Counted from the stretch's first letter, positions 44,852 to 53,522 are shown. The stretch is 64,000 bases of DNA from G963662675 sp963662675 (GCA_963662675.2 CAXXHP010000002.1:186001-250000), one strand, 5' to 3'. Notes: a model not told the origin generated them from the letters alone. A program made the numbers and translations.

Positions 44852-44984
44852 GTTTACGTTTTTTGGGTCAAGCCAAAAAATGAAATCCCGTTCGGAAGAA
44901 CAGCCAAATCAGAGGATACGCATTAAATATTTAGCTTCATACAAACTTGCTAATTGTATTGATCAATTTAGAATAAATTGATCC
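44844..44984. repeat. Dispersed intergenic repeat, copy 2
   Basis: Closely matches 35644-35786 on the same strand, including the TTTTTTGG/CCAAAAAA palindrome and the GAAATCCCGTTCGGAAGAAC block; differences are substitutions and short indels in the second half. Confidence 0.85.
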
Positions 44985-45169
44985 CACTTTTCTCTTTCCA
45001 CAGTTTCTCTATCTATCATTTTAGAATGACGTTTTATTTATAACAGCATCTTGTAAACATAGAAATAACTAAATTCGGCAAATAAAAAGGAACGGTTGTA
45101 ACATTCGGCTTCGAAAATTGACACGTTATTAATCCATATAGGCATTCGTTACTACTCAAAAACAAAACC

Positions 45170-45517
45170 ATGAAAAATTTTAAGCATACCTTACTTCAAA
45201 TTACACAAAACGGAATGGGAACAGGCGATGATGAGCTAGGGATTCAGCTTGTTACAAATTATCTGACACTTATTAATGAAGAAAGCGAACTGCCAAAGGT
45301 TGTCACTTTTTACAATGGTGGCGTGAAATTGATCTGTACAGGATCTCCTGCAGTTGAAATCCTTAAAAAGATTGAGGACAAAGGCGTTAAGCTGCTTGCC
45401 TGTAAAACCTGCCTAAAGCATTATGGTTTATTGGATAGAATGGAAGTGGGTATTGCAGGCACTATGATTGATATTATTGAGCTCCAAAAAATATCAGACA
45501 GAGTGATTAATCTGTAA
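45170..45517 (+). CDS. DsrE/YedF-like sulfurtransferase-family protein
   Basis: A 115-residue DsrE-fold protein. VVTFYNGGVKLICTGS and LLACKTCLKHYGLLDRMEVGIAGTM match the C-terminal DsrE domain of YedF-like proteins, including the Cys pair (CKTC) thought to carry sulfur. The N-terminal TusA domain of full YedF is absent. YedF-like proteins are often linked to selenium or sulfur transfer; no selD or related gene is nearby. It sits just ahead of the first cobalamin riboswitch and is transcribed separately. Confidence 0.82.
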   Translation: MKNFKHTLLQITQNGMGTGDDELGIQLVTNYLTLINEESELPKVVTFYNGGVKLICTGSPAVEILKKIEDKGVKLLACKTCLKHYGLLDRMEVGIAGTMIDIIELQKISDRVINL

Positions 45518-45599
45518 GATCATTTTTGGTCAACAGTTTGGCATCCTGTTCTTCAATGGCTAAAAAATATCCATTTCACTTCATTCAGAAATAATTTCC

Positions 45600-45607
45600 T
45601 AATTTTG
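45600..45607 (+). promoter_or_regulatory. Promoter -7 box for the first B12 riboswitch
   Basis: TAATTTTG fits TAnnTTTG; transcription from about 45614 would begin right at the 5' end of the cobalamin riboswitch. Confidence 0.5.
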
Positions 45608-45614
45608 CATCGTT

Positions 45615-45790
45615 CTGGTGGCTTATTATCTTTTTGATACTGCCTTAATGAGGGAATCCGGTGCAAATCCGGAGCAGTCCCCGCTGCTGTAAACCTGTAT
45701 GTTTCTTCGGAACTTACGCCACTGCCCCGATTACCATCGAGGTGGGAAGGCCCGAAGAAGGGTGAGCCAGAAGACCTGCCAGAGACAACT
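45615..45790 (+). ncRNA. Cobalamin riboswitch 1 (upstream of btuFCD)
   Basis: An adenosylcobalamin-type aptamer. Recognised parts: GGGAATCCGGTGCAAATCCGG (at about 45652), GCAGTCCCCGCTGCTGTAA, GCCACTG, GGTGGGAAGG and the B12 box AGCCAGAAGACCTGCC at 45765-45780. It is 90 bp upstream of btuF; the GATCTT/AAGATC hairpin in between may be part of the expression platform that hides the ribosome binding site. It should lower btuFCD expression when B12 is abundant. Confidence 0.95.
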
Positions 45791-45879
45791 TTTGTTTAAC
45801 CGGATCTTCGGGAAAAAAGATCGTCGGGAAGTAATTCCTGCCAATTCGATTTCTCTAAGGCGAAAGCCAAATGTGAAAA

Positions 45880-46695
45880 ATGAATAAATTTACGTTTTTA
45901 GTTACTGCTATTTTATTGTTGGCAACACACGCCTTTGCAGCTGTACCCCAACGGATTATTTCGCTTGCTCCATCGCTTACAAAAAATCTGTATTTATTAG
46001 AAGCAGAAGATTTGCTGGTAGGCTGCACTAATTATTGCACTTTGCAAAGTGAGACTGATGCAGAGGTGGTGGCTACTGCTATCCAAGTAAATTATGAAAA
46101 GGCTGTATTACTCAAGCCAGACTTGATAATTACAACTACGCTAACTGGAGCCAAAACCATTGATACGTTTAAGAAATTGGGTGTTGAGGTGTTGGTTTTA
46201 GAAACCCCAAAATCATTCGAAGAGATTTGCATTCAGTTTATAAAATTGGGTGAAGTTGTAGGAAAGAAGCAATTGGCAGAGTCAATCATTGATGATGTTC
46301 AAAAACGTATTGCAACCATCAAGCAAAAAGTTCCTCAAGTAGAACAGGGACAAAAAACCTTTATGCAGATTGGTGCCAATCCTTTATTTGCAGTAGTTCC
46401 CAATACTTTTATGAATGATTTTATTACCTTTTCGGGTACTGAAAATATTGCATCTGACCTTTCTATCGGTAGTATTACCCGCGAAACAGTTTTAATTAGA
46501 AATCCGGATGTTATTATTGTTGTGTTAATGGGAATATTGGGAGAAGACGAGATGAAAAGTTGGAGACAGTTTGAGAGTCTTAGTGCAGTGGAAAAAGATC
46601 AGGTATTTGTTGTAGATGCTGATCGAACGTGTAGTCCGACTCCTATTTCATTTGTTGAAGCATTGGATGAAATTATCAGTTTAATTTATCAATAA
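45880..46695 (+). CDS. btuF: BtuF-like periplasmic corrinoid-binding protein
   Basis: A 271-residue solute-binding protein of the vitamin B12 ABC transporter with a signal peptide (ending THAFA) and the two-lobed helical-backbone fold of metal-chelate binding proteins (RIISLAPSLTKNLYLL, KPDLIITTT, FKKLGVEVLVLE). It lies directly behind a cobalamin riboswitch and 18 bp before the permease gene, so the B12 assignment is firm. There is no lipoprotein cysteine, so it is likely soluble in the periplasm. Confidence 0.93.
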   Translation: MNKFTFLVTAILLLATHAFAAVPQRIISLAPSLTKNLYLLEAEDLLVGCTNYCTLQSETDAEVVATAIQVNYEKAVLLKPDLIITTTLTGAKTIDTFKKLGVEVLVLETPKSFEEICIQFIKLGEVVGKKQLAESIIDDVQKRIATIKQKVPQVEQGQKTFMQIGANPLFAVVPNTFMNDFITFSGTENIASDLSIGSITRETVLIRNPDVIIVVLMGILGEDEMKSWRQFESLSAVEKDQVFVVDADRTCSPTPISFVEALDEIISLIYQ

Positions 46696-46713
46696 CATAA
46701 GAATTTTAAAGGG

Positions 46714-47736
46714 GTGAAGATAGATAAACGATATATACAATGGATAGCAGTTACAGCAGGACTTTTAATTTTGCTGTTGGCATCTGTAATCATCTCACTC
46801 ACTTTTGGTGAAATGAAAATTGGCACTTTTGATGCGTTAAAGCTAATCTTTGGCAAAGCAGATGAAAATTCGCTTGAGTATATGTTGATTAGTCAGTTGC
46901 GCATGCCGCGTATTGTTCTGGGTGTGGCTGTTGGTGGTGCCCTAAGTCTGGCAGGTGTTATTCTGCAAGGCATTTATCGGAATCCACTGGTTGAGCCTTT
47001 TACCTTGGGGATTTCAGGAGGGGCTTCTTTAGGAGTTGCCTTTACAATTGTATTTGGATTACAGTTGTCTATAGGTTCTTACATGCTCCCTTTATCCGGT
47101 TTTGCAGGTGCTTTTATTATCATTTTTTTAGTGTACACACTAAGCTCCAGAAAAGGTAATATTAATATCCAGCATATGTTATTGACTGGGGTGATGGTGA
47201 GCTTTGTGGCTTCTTCTGCCATGATGTTTCTGATGGCAATAAGCAGTTCGGATAACTTGCACGGAATTGTATTTTGGATTATGGGATCGCTGGATGAACC
47301 GGATACAGGTTTAGTTTGGATGACCTTCATTGTTACAATCTTGGTTCTTTTTCTTTCGTACTTATTTGTACAACCACTAAATGCATTGAGGCTAGGAGAG
47401 GAAAAAGCACTTCACTTGGGTATTAATACCAATGTTGCGATAAAAATATTATTCTTAATGTCTTCGTTGCTGGCGGGTATTTGTGTTTCCGTTTCAGGAG
47501 TAATTGGTTTTGTGGGATTAATAATTCCACATGTTTTACGCATGTTTTTGGGGTCTGATTATCGAATCCTTTTAATTAGTTCATTCTTATTGGGTGGCTC
47601 ATTTTTGGTATTGTCCGATGTTGTTGCTCGTACCATAATTTCACCCAATGAATTACCGATTGGAGTTATTACCGGTATAGTGGGAGGTATTGTCTTTATT
47701 TTATTAATGAGTGGTAAAGCAAAAAAGGGCGTGTAA
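46714..47736 (+). CDS. btuC: BtuC-like corrinoid ABC transporter permease
   Basis: A 340-residue FecCD/BtuC-family permease with about ten hydrophobic segments and family motifs LRMPRIVLGVAVGGALSLAGVILQGIYRNPLVEP, GISGGASLG, GVIGFVGLIIPHV.R (short quotes only) and C-terminal LPIGVITGIVGG. It starts with GTG 46714 behind an AAAGGGG ribosome binding site, 18 bp after btuF and one base before btuD. It is part of the riboswitch-controlled btuFCD unit importing corrinoids across the inner membrane. Confidence 0.94.
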   Translation: MKIDKRYIQWIAVTAGLLILLLASVIISLTFGEMKIGTFDALKLIFGKADENSLEYMLISQLRMPRIVLGVAVGGALSLAGVILQGIYRNPLVEPFTLGISGGASLGVAFTIVFGLQLSIGSYMLPLSGFAGAFIIIFLVYTLSSRKGNINIQHMLLTGVMVSFVASSAMMFLMAISSSDNLHGIVFWIMGSLDEPDTGLVWMTFIVTILVLFLSYLFVQPLNALRLGEEKALHLGINTNVAIKILFLMSSLLAGICVSVSGVIGFVGLIIPHVLRMFLGSDYRILLISSFLLGGSFLVLSDVVARTIISPNELPIGVITGIVGGIVFILLMSGKAKKGV

Positions 47737-47737
47737 T

Positions 47738-48538
47738 ATGGAGAAGGCGTTTTTTCAAATTGAAAACTATTCGTGTGGATACCCTTCTTTTCGGTTAGAC
47801 AGAATTAATTTCTCTCTTGAGAAAGGAGCATTTGCTGGTATTATTGGACCAAATGGTTCAGGGAAAACGACCTTATTTCGAGGAGTTACCGGTGCCATTT
47901 CCCAATTTTCAGGGAAGGTGAACTTTCAAGACATCAATCTAAAATCATATTCGCTTAGGAAAAGAGCGCAGAAGATTGCCATTGTTACCCAGACAGTCGA
48001 TGCTGACCAAATATCAGTTGAAGATTACGTAATGATGGGGCGCATTCCTTATCACTCACGCTTTCAATTTTTCGAAACGAAAAAGGATGTGGAGATTGCC
48101 AGAAAGTATATGGAACTTACTGACGTTTTAAAGCACAAAGACAAACTAATGACAGAGCTTAGCGGAGGTGAGCAACAGCGTGCAGCCATTGCCCGAGCAC
48201 TTACCCAGGAGCCCGAGTTGCTACTGCTTGATGAGCCAACATCTCACCTCGACATTACCCACCAGGTTCGGATTTTAAATCTTATTCAGCAATTAAATGA
48301 GGAAATGGGGCTAACTGTTTTAATGGTTATTCACGACCTGAATCTGGCCTCTGAGTATTGCGACCAATTGTTGTTATTCAATCAAGGCAAAATTTACACA
48401 CAAGGAAAACCAGACGAAGTATTAACTTTTGAAACGATTGAGGAAGTTTATAAAACGCCCGTGATAACGAGAATTAATCCCTACTCAGGCAAACCGGTAA
48501 TTTTTCTGGTGAGTAGAAAAATGATGAAACATCCTTAA
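47738..48538 (+). CDS. btuD: BtuD-like corrinoid ABC transporter ATPase
   Basis: A 266-residue ABC ATPase: Walker A GPNGSGKTT, Q-loop VTQTVD, signature LSGGEQQRAAIARAL, Walker B LLLLDEPT and the H-loop VIHDLN. I start it at ATG 47738 (MEKAFFQIEN), one base after btuC ends; the longer frame from 47711 would overlap btuC by 26 bp. The third gene of btuFCD; it drives uptake of B12 or cobinamide. Confidence 0.95.
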   Translation: MEKAFFQIENYSCGYPSFRLDRINFSLEKGAFAGIIGPNGSGKTTLFRGVTGAISQFSGKVNFQDINLKSYSLRKRAQKIAIVTQTVDADQISVEDYVMMGRIPYHSRFQFFETKKDVEIARKYMELTDVLKHKDKLMTELSGGEQQRAAIARALTQEPELLLLDEPTSHLDITHQVRILNLIQQLNEEMGLTVLMVIHDLNLASEYCDQLLLFNQGKIYTQGKPDEVLTFETIEEVYKTPVITRINPYSGKPVIFLVSRKMMKHP

Positions 48539-48719
48539 ATAAGAACTGGAGAACCTCAAATAATGAAGCTCCCCAGTATCCATGAAAAAAAACTTGATCC
48601 TTGTCGATTGGTTAGACATAAAAAGTTTTGTGCCGTTTAATCGCATTCAAATTATTTTTTATTGATCTGTAATTAGTGGATTCTTAGTCATGTCTTTCTG
48701 ATTCTTAAAGACATCCTGA

Positions 48720-48740
48720 AAAATTTATCTGATAAATTTT
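48720..48740. promoter_or_regulatory. Perfect 21-bp palindrome, candidate operator of the Nudix-type regulator
   Basis: AAAATTTATC-T-GATAAATTTT: 10-bp perfect arms around one base. It ends 3 bp before a -7-like TATTTTG (48743-48749), so a bound protein would cover the promoter of the following Nudix-type regulator gene. Confidence 0.6.
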
Positions 48741-48776
48741 ATTATTTTGCAACCATATATTAAGCTGAAGACTTTT

Positions 48777-49541
48777 ATGAAATTGGAGGAATCTAATCAA
48801 AATATGTTCGGGAAGGAATATTTATCTCATATCGCTGTAGAGTGTGTTTTGTTTGCTTTTTGTGAGAACCAAATGAAGGTTTTACTTTTTAAATCAAAGG
48901 TTGATGATATTTGGGGCTTGCCGGGAGGTTTTGTATTAAAGAAAGAAACATTGGAAGAAGCTGCAAACAGGATATTGAGAGAGAGAGCCAGTTTCGAAGA
49001 TGTATTTTTTACTCAATTTCACATATTCAATGGATTGAATAGGGTTCACCCACTTTTCACGGAAGATAGACTTTTGAAATTAGGTATTCCAAAAGAACAG
49101 CATGTGTGGCTTAATCAGCGATTTTTACCGGTTGGATTTTATGCATTGGTTCATTTCTCAGATGTAACTTCTATTGAAGACGAATTTAACATTAGGTGTG
49201 AATGGAGGAACATTGATGAGCTTGGTGAATTGATGATGGATCATAATGAAATTGTCACAAAAGCACAGGAAGCTGTGCGCCTTCAAATTAGATACCAGCC
49301 AATAGGAATTAACCTATTGCCGGAAAAATTCACGATGCCGGAGCTCCAGAAACTTTATGAAGCCATTTTAGGAAGGGAGCTCGACCGAAGGAATTTTCAA
49401 CGTAAAATATTAAGCTACGGAATTCTCGAGCGATTAACCGAACGAAGGGTAGGGGTTGCGCATAAAGCCCCTTATCTATACCGTTTCCACATGGAGAACT
49501 ATAACAAAGCACATGAAGAAGGGCTACAAGGAAGCTGGTAG
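48777..49541 (+). CDS. Nudix-related (NrtR/AraR-like) transcriptional regulator
   Basis: About 254 residues: an N-terminal Nudix fold (about 15-150; VLFAFCENQMKVLLFKS, IWGLPGGFVLKKETLEEAANRIL) and a C-terminal winged-helix domain (about 175-235; FTMPELQKLYEAILGRELDRRNF). The Nudix box is broken: where GxxxxxExxxxxxxREUxEE is needed, it reads R-I-L-R-E-R, so hydrolase activity is unlikely. Several such proteins in this phylum (for example the arabinose regulator AraR) are repressors using the fold as a sensor. ATG 48777 is preferred to TTG 48747, which lies in the promoter region. A 21-bp palindrome precedes it. It sits between two B12-regulated units; its ligand is unknown. Confidence 0.82.
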   Translation: MKLEESNQNMFGKEYLSHIAVECVLFAFCENQMKVLLFKSKVDDIWGLPGGFVLKKETLEEAANRILRERASFEDVFFTQFHIFNGLNRVHPLFTEDRLLKLGIPKEQHVWLNQRFLPVGFYALVHFSDVTSIEDEFNIRCEWRNIDELGELMMDHNEIVTKAQEAVRLQIRYQPIGINLLPEKFTMPELQKLYEAILGRELDRRNFQRKILSYGILERLTERRVGVAHKAPYLYRFHMENYNKAHEEGLQGSW

Positions 49542-49598
49542 TTATCCAGTTTCCGTGAATCATTTATAAAAAAACGAAACTGATTTATAAATAATTTA

Positions 49599-49606
49599 TA
49601 CATTTG
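49599..49606 (+). promoter_or_regulatory. Promoter -7 box for the second B12 riboswitch
   Basis: TACATTTG fits TAnnTTTG, with transcription expected from about 49613 into the riboswitch. It is preceded by a 15-bp palindrome TATAAAT-A-ATTTATA (49586-49600), possibly chance in AT-rich DNA. Confidence 0.5.
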
Positions 49607-49614
49607 TCACGGAT

Positions 49615-49790
49615 TTGGTTCCAATGATTGTTACGCAATCAGGATGAATAGGGAATCCGGTTAGAATCCGGAGCTGTACCCGCAGCTGTAAGCCTTGTAT
49701 AATCTTTCTGAAACCTCGCCACTGCCCCTTACATTGGGGTGGGAAGGCATCAGAAAGAAAGGTGAGCCAGAAGACCTGCCAAAGACCATT
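49615..49790 (+). ncRNA. Cobalamin riboswitch 2 (upstream of btuB-btuG)
   Basis: A second adenosylcobalamin-type aptamer: GGGAATCCGGTTAGAATCCGG, AGCTGTACCCGCAGCTGTAA, GCCACTGCCCC, GGGGTGGGAAGG and the same B12 box AGCCAGAAGACCTGCC at 49765-49780. About 95 nt separate it from the btuB start. The two riboswitches share most paired segments but differ in the peripheral arm. Confidence 0.95.
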
Positions 49791-49885
49791 ATTAGTATTA
49801 ACAAAAGCTTCGGGTATAAAGCTAGTGAAAGAATAATCGTGTATTTTTCACCATCTTATCCTTAGCTCATTCTAATTTTTTAGTA

Positions 49886-51811
49886 ATGAGAAGGTTTGTT
49901 TTTTTCGTAGGACTCTTTGTTCTATCCGGATTTGGCTTGTTGGCACAGGAAGAAAGTGTGATGGACTCTATTATGCTGGAAGAAGTTACCACCGTTGGCA
50001 TTGTTAAGAAATATCAAGCTGGGGCAAAGGTTCAGTCAATCTCGCTGGATCAACTCCAAATAAGTCAGGAAGGAGGGCTTGATAACATCCTGATGCGCTT
50101 TACGCCAATTTATATTAAATCCAATGCCGGAGGATTATCAACTATTCGTTTGCGGGGAACCTCTGCAAATCACACATCAGTGAATTTTGGTGGGGTCAAT
50201 GTTAACTCACTTACGTTGGGACATTCAGATATGTCCTCCATTCCATCGTATTTATTTGATGGGCTCGACTTGCAATACGGTAGTTCTTCTGCTGTAAATG
50301 GTTCCGGGTCTATTGGTGGTTCTATCTATTTAGGGCTGAACAGTAATTGGACCGATGGAATGAACGTGAAAACAACCATTTCGCAAGGTTCATTTGGAGA
50401 ACAGTTATATGGGGCAAAACTATTTGTGGGAAATGGCAAATGGGAATCTGTCACTCGCATGTACTATTTCAGTCGTAAAAATGATTTTCCATTCAAAAAC
50501 TCATTTACAGGCGATGTAGAAAATCGTGAACCGGTTGATGACCGTCAACATGGTGCAAGCATTGAGAATATGGGTTTGATACAGGAACTGAATTATCAAT
50601 TCAGTAATGATGAATACTTTAAATCAGCAGTTTGGTTGGAGCATGACTGGCACGAGGTTCAGCCCAATATGCAGTCGAATCTAGACTTTGATGAAACAGA
50701 AAAACTCGACAATAAACACATTCGGTTGTGGTCCGAATATCAGAACAATAAACATGAAATAAAATACCATGCAGGCTTGGGTTATGTGCACGACATGCAG
50801 ATTTATGATGGCGATGATCAGCAAAAAATTGGAACAGACCGGCTAATTTCAGAACTTGAAGCAAGGCAGGATATTTCAAAAAGTTTTGGATACAAAGTAG
50901 GAGTAAAGCACAAATATATCGTTCCGGATGTATATGCTTATTCCGATTCGATTATTGACAAAGAACAACATCTGGAAACGTATTTCTCATCTTTTTTTAC
51001 AGTCCGGAACCGACTGAAATTGACTCTAAATCTTAGGCAAATGTATGTGACTGATTTTTCAGTTCCTTTTACTCCCTCTCTTGGAGCTGAATATCGTTTA
51101 TTTTCTGCTGAAAATACAGTTATAAAACTGACCTCCAATATTGCCCGGAGCTATCGCGTACCAACGTTTAATGATCGGTATTGGGGAACACAGGGCAATC
51201 CGAACTTAAAGCCCGAAGATGGTATGAATTATGAGATTGGTATCAACTACACATTCAGTAAAAATAATTTTGATACTGAGATTAAGTTGAACGCATTTTA
51301 TATGGATGTGAAAGATTGGATTGAATGGCGGAATTTTGGGGTTTGGCAGGCTCAAAATGTAAAAGAAGTGGTGAGCAAAGGCATCGAGTTTCAGTCGAAT
51401 ACGAATTTTGAGATTGGTGAAACGAAACTCAATTTTCGACTTAACTATAATTATAATCCGGTGGAAGCAATTAAGGATGTTTCTGAAACCGGGATTATAG
51501 GGCAGCAGCTAATTTATACCCCTAAGCATATGGGGAATACTTATTTTATGATTGCTCATAAGAATTGGCAATTTTATATCGATGGCAATTATACCGGCAT
51601 TCGTCTGTCAGATGATTTTGGCTATGAACTTGATCCATATTTCCTCACTAATTGTGGCTTTTCAAGAATTGTTACATACAAGAGTCAACAATTTAATCTC
51701 TCATTTTCGGCTAAGAATATTTTCAATGTCAATTATCAGAATGAACGATATTATGCCATGCCTGGTAGAAATTTCCGCATCAGTTTATCAACGAATTTAA
51801 ATATTATTTAA
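49886..51811 (+). CDS. btuB: BtuB-like TonB-dependent corrinoid receptor
   Basis: A 641-residue outer membrane receptor: signal peptide (ending FGLLAQ), a plug (about 40-160; GLDNILMRFTPIYIKSNAGG, RLRGTSANHTSVNFGGV, VNGSGSIGGSIYL), then a 22-strand barrel with the typical YWGTQGNPNLKPEDGMNYEIG segment. It has no N-terminal carboxypeptidase-like domain, unlike SusC. Directly downstream of a cobalamin riboswitch and followed after 16 bp by a BtuG-like lipoprotein, so it is the B12 receptor. Confidence 0.92.
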   Translation: MRRFVFFVGLFVLSGFGLLAQEESVMDSIMLEEVTTVGIVKKYQAGAKVQSISLDQLQISQEGGLDNILMRFTPIYIKSNAGGLSTIRLRGTSANHTSVNFGGVNVNSLTLGHSDMSSIPSYLFDGLDLQYGSSSAVNGSGSIGGSIYLGLNSNWTDGMNVKTTISQGSFGEQLYGAKLFVGNGKWESVTRMYYFSRKNDFPFKNSFTGDVENREPVDDRQHGASIENMGLIQELNYQFSNDEYFKSAVWLEHDWHEVQPNMQSNLDFDETEKLDNKHIRLWSEYQNNKHEIKYHAGLGYVHDMQIYDGDDQQKIGTDRLISELEARQDISKSFGYKVGVKHKYIVPDVYAYSDSIIDKEQHLETYFSSFFTVRNRLKLTLNLRQMYVTDFSVPFTPSLGAEYRLFSAENTVIKLTSNIARSYRVPTFNDRYWGTQGNPNLKPEDGMNYEIGINYTFSKNNFDTEIKLNAFYMDVKDWIEWRNFGVWQAQNVKEVVSKGIEFQSNTNFEIGETKLNFRLNYNYNPVEAIKDVSETGIIGQQLIYTPKHMGNTYFMIAHKNWQFYIDGNYTGIRLSDDFGYELDPYFLTNCGFSRIVTYKSQQFNLSFSAKNIFNVNYQNERYYAMPGRNFRISLSTNLNII

Positions 51812-51827
51812 TCTAATTTTTTATATC

Positions 51828-52928
51828 ATGAAAAAGTTTTTAAAATATTTCTCCGTTTTGTTTTTTGCACTTGCTGTGTTTAGTTCGTGTGAAAAGGATG
51901 AAGATCCTGATTTATATCCGAGTGAATTGGTTAGAGGAGCCTACGTTATTAACTACGGTGATTACGGAGCAGGTGGTGCCAGCATTTCAAAATACGATTA
52001 TGATGCAGATGAGCTGAACAACGGGTATTACGAGAACCAAAACGATGGATATGAATTGCTCTCCAATATTCAATATGCTTATTCGTATGATGATTACGTT
52101 TTTTTGATGGGCAACAGTTCCGATGAAATTATTACAGTTGACCCTTTGTTTGTTCAGACAAAAAATGGAGTGAGCGATCAAATTACAAAGCCTCGTGCAT
52201 GTGTAGCTAATGGTGATTACTTATATGTTTCATGCTGGGGAACACCGGATGCTGCTTGGTCGGTAATGCCCGATTCATACATCGCTAAGTATAATATAGA
52301 AACCATGACTGTTGAGGAAACCATTAGTTTGCCCGGTGGCCCTGAAGGGGTTGAAATTGCCAACGGTAAATTATATGCGGCCTTAAATTACAGAGACAGT
52401 GTTGCTGTCATCGATTTAGACGATAATACAGTTTCTTATATCCAAACTCCGGCTGTTACGTCATACTTTATTAAAGACAATAGCGGAAATCTTTATGTTT
52501 CATTGGTAAGTACTTATTCTAATTTCTCAAGTGAAACAGGTTTGGGATACATCAATACAACAACTGATGAGCTAACATCCACTTATCCATTGGCAAATGT
52601 GAGTACAGAATATGCATCTATTATGGCAGCAAATAGGGACAAGTCAAAAGTCTACATCATCTCATCGGCTTATGATGAGAACTGGAATCTGTCGGGAGCA
52701 GTGTCAGTATTTGACGTGACAACAAAAACCTTTTCTGCAGAAAGTTTAATTAGCAATATTTCAGGTCCGAAAGGACTAGCAGTGAATCCATCGGATGATA
52801 CTATATACCTGTTTACCGGTGAAAGTGTGACTGGCGCAGGCTTGATGAAAATATACAATACTGAAGGTGTATTGCAGGACACCAAAACCGTTGGTGCATC
52901 TCCAACAATGGCCATATTTCTGGATTAA
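51828..52928 (+). CDS. btuG: BtuG-like surface corrinoid-binding beta-propeller lipoprotein
   Basis: A 366-residue lipoprotein (signal ending AVFSSCEKD) with repeated beta-propeller blades: segments such as KPRACVANGDYLYVSCWGTPD, GPEGVEIANGKLYAALNYRDSVAVID and SGPKGLAVNPSDDTIYLFTGES recur with YncE/DUF5074-like spacing (each quoted only in part of a blade). In Bacteroides, BtuG proteins of this type sit on the BtuB barrel, bind B12 with extreme affinity and pass it inward. The gene order riboswitch-btuB-propeller lipoprotein supports the same role. A T-tailed terminator follows. Confidence 0.82.
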   Translation: MKKFLKYFSVLFFALAVFSSCEKDEDPDLYPSELVRGAYVINYGDYGAGGASISKYDYDADELNNGYYENQNDGYELLSNIQYAYSYDDYVFLMGNSSDEIITVDPLFVQTKNGVSDQITKPRACVANGDYLYVSCWGTPDAAWSVMPDSYIAKYNIETMTVEETISLPGGPEGVEIANGKLYAALNYRDSVAVIDLDDNTVSYIQTPAVTSYFIKDNSGNLYVSLVSTYSNFSSETGLGYINTTTDELTSTYPLANVSTEYASIMAANRDKSKVYIISSAYDENWNLSGAVSVFDVTTKTFSAESLISNISGPKGLAVNPSDDTIYLFTGESVTGAGLMKIYNTEGVLQDTKTVGASPTMAIFLD

Positions 52929-52951
52929 GATTTTTAAATGAATATGAATTT

Positions 52952-52984
52952 GCTACCTCTTTGTTTAGAGGTAGCTTTTTATTT
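52952..52984 (+). terminator. Rho-independent terminator after btuG
   Basis: GCTACCTCT (52952-52960) pairs with AGAGGTAGC (52967-52975), 6-nt loop, followed by TTTTTATTTT. It separates btuB-btuG from cobU, which must be reached by read-through or have its own promoter. Confidence 0.88.
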
Positions 52985-53003
52985 TAATGAAAACTATTAG
53001 TCG

Positions 53004-53522
53004 ATGGCAAAAATTACATTTATTACCGGAGGGGCTCGTTCAGGGAAAAGCAGCTTTGCACAACAATTGGCTGAAAAGCAATCTACAGATCTAGTGTATC
53101 TGGCAACTGCCCGCATTTGGGATGATGATTTTGCCAATCGGGTAGCTCGTCATAAAGCAGATCGCGACAAGCGCTGGCAAACTATTGAAGAAGAGAAGGA
53201 ACTATCTAAACATGATCTTAAAGGGAAAACTGTTTTGCTGGACTGCATCACTCTTTGGCTTACCAACTTTTTTCATGACAATAAATATCAGCTGAATGAA
53301 ACCTTGGATGTTGCGACAGCTGAATGGGAAAAATTCATTGTTCAGGATATGCACTTGATTGTGGTGAGCAATGAACTTGGCATGGGTGTTCATCCTGAAA
53401 ATGAAGTAGCTCGAAAGTTTGCTGACTTACAAGGTTGGATGAACCAACAGATCGCCGAACAGGCCGATACTGTTTACTTGATGGTATCAGGCATCCCAGT
53501 GAAAATAAAATGTCTACAATGA
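53004..53522 (+). CDS. cobU: Adenosylcobinamide kinase/guanylyltransferase
   Basis: A bifunctional 172-residue enzyme phosphorylating adenosylcobinamide and attaching GMP to give adenosylcobinamide-GDP. It shows the P-loop GGARSGKSS (9-17), His50 in RVARHKADR (the guanylated residue) and LLDCITLWLTNFF. It follows the btuG terminator by 20 bp; the next cob gene, cobT, begins 127 bp downstream across a palindromic-repeat fragment. Confidence 0.95.
   Translation: MAKITFITGGARSGKSSFAQQLAEKQSTDLVYLATARIWDDDFANRVARHKADRDKRWQTIEEEKELSKHDLKGKTVLLDCITLWLTNFFHDNKYQLNETLDVATAEWEKFIVQDMHLIVVSNELGMGVHPENEVARKFADLQGWMNQQIAEQADTVYLMVSGIPVKIKCLQ

Larger units (their letters stand above)
44535..45169. other. 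Long intergenic region carrying a degenerate fragment and repeat
   Basis: A 635-bp stretch. 44640-44823 reads through as an ORF fragment (AYGGFGSENKGE, YWEAILFEEER) with a GGATTG/CAATCC hairpin, then a T-tailed hairpin, then repeat copy 2 to about 44984. The last 185 bp hold the promoter side of the DsrE-like gene, where I see no clear -7 box. No confident gene here. Confidence 0.6.

Noticed and set aside
44689..44926. Two overlapping 64-70-codon plus-strand frames
   Set aside because: They run through the T-tailed hairpin and the dispersed repeat, in two different frames, with no coding pattern or match; treated as repeat-related.
45699..45887. A 62-codon plus-strand frame across the first cobalamin riboswitch
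   Set aside because: It lies over the conserved riboswitch helices and the btuF start; the sequence is explained by RNA structure.
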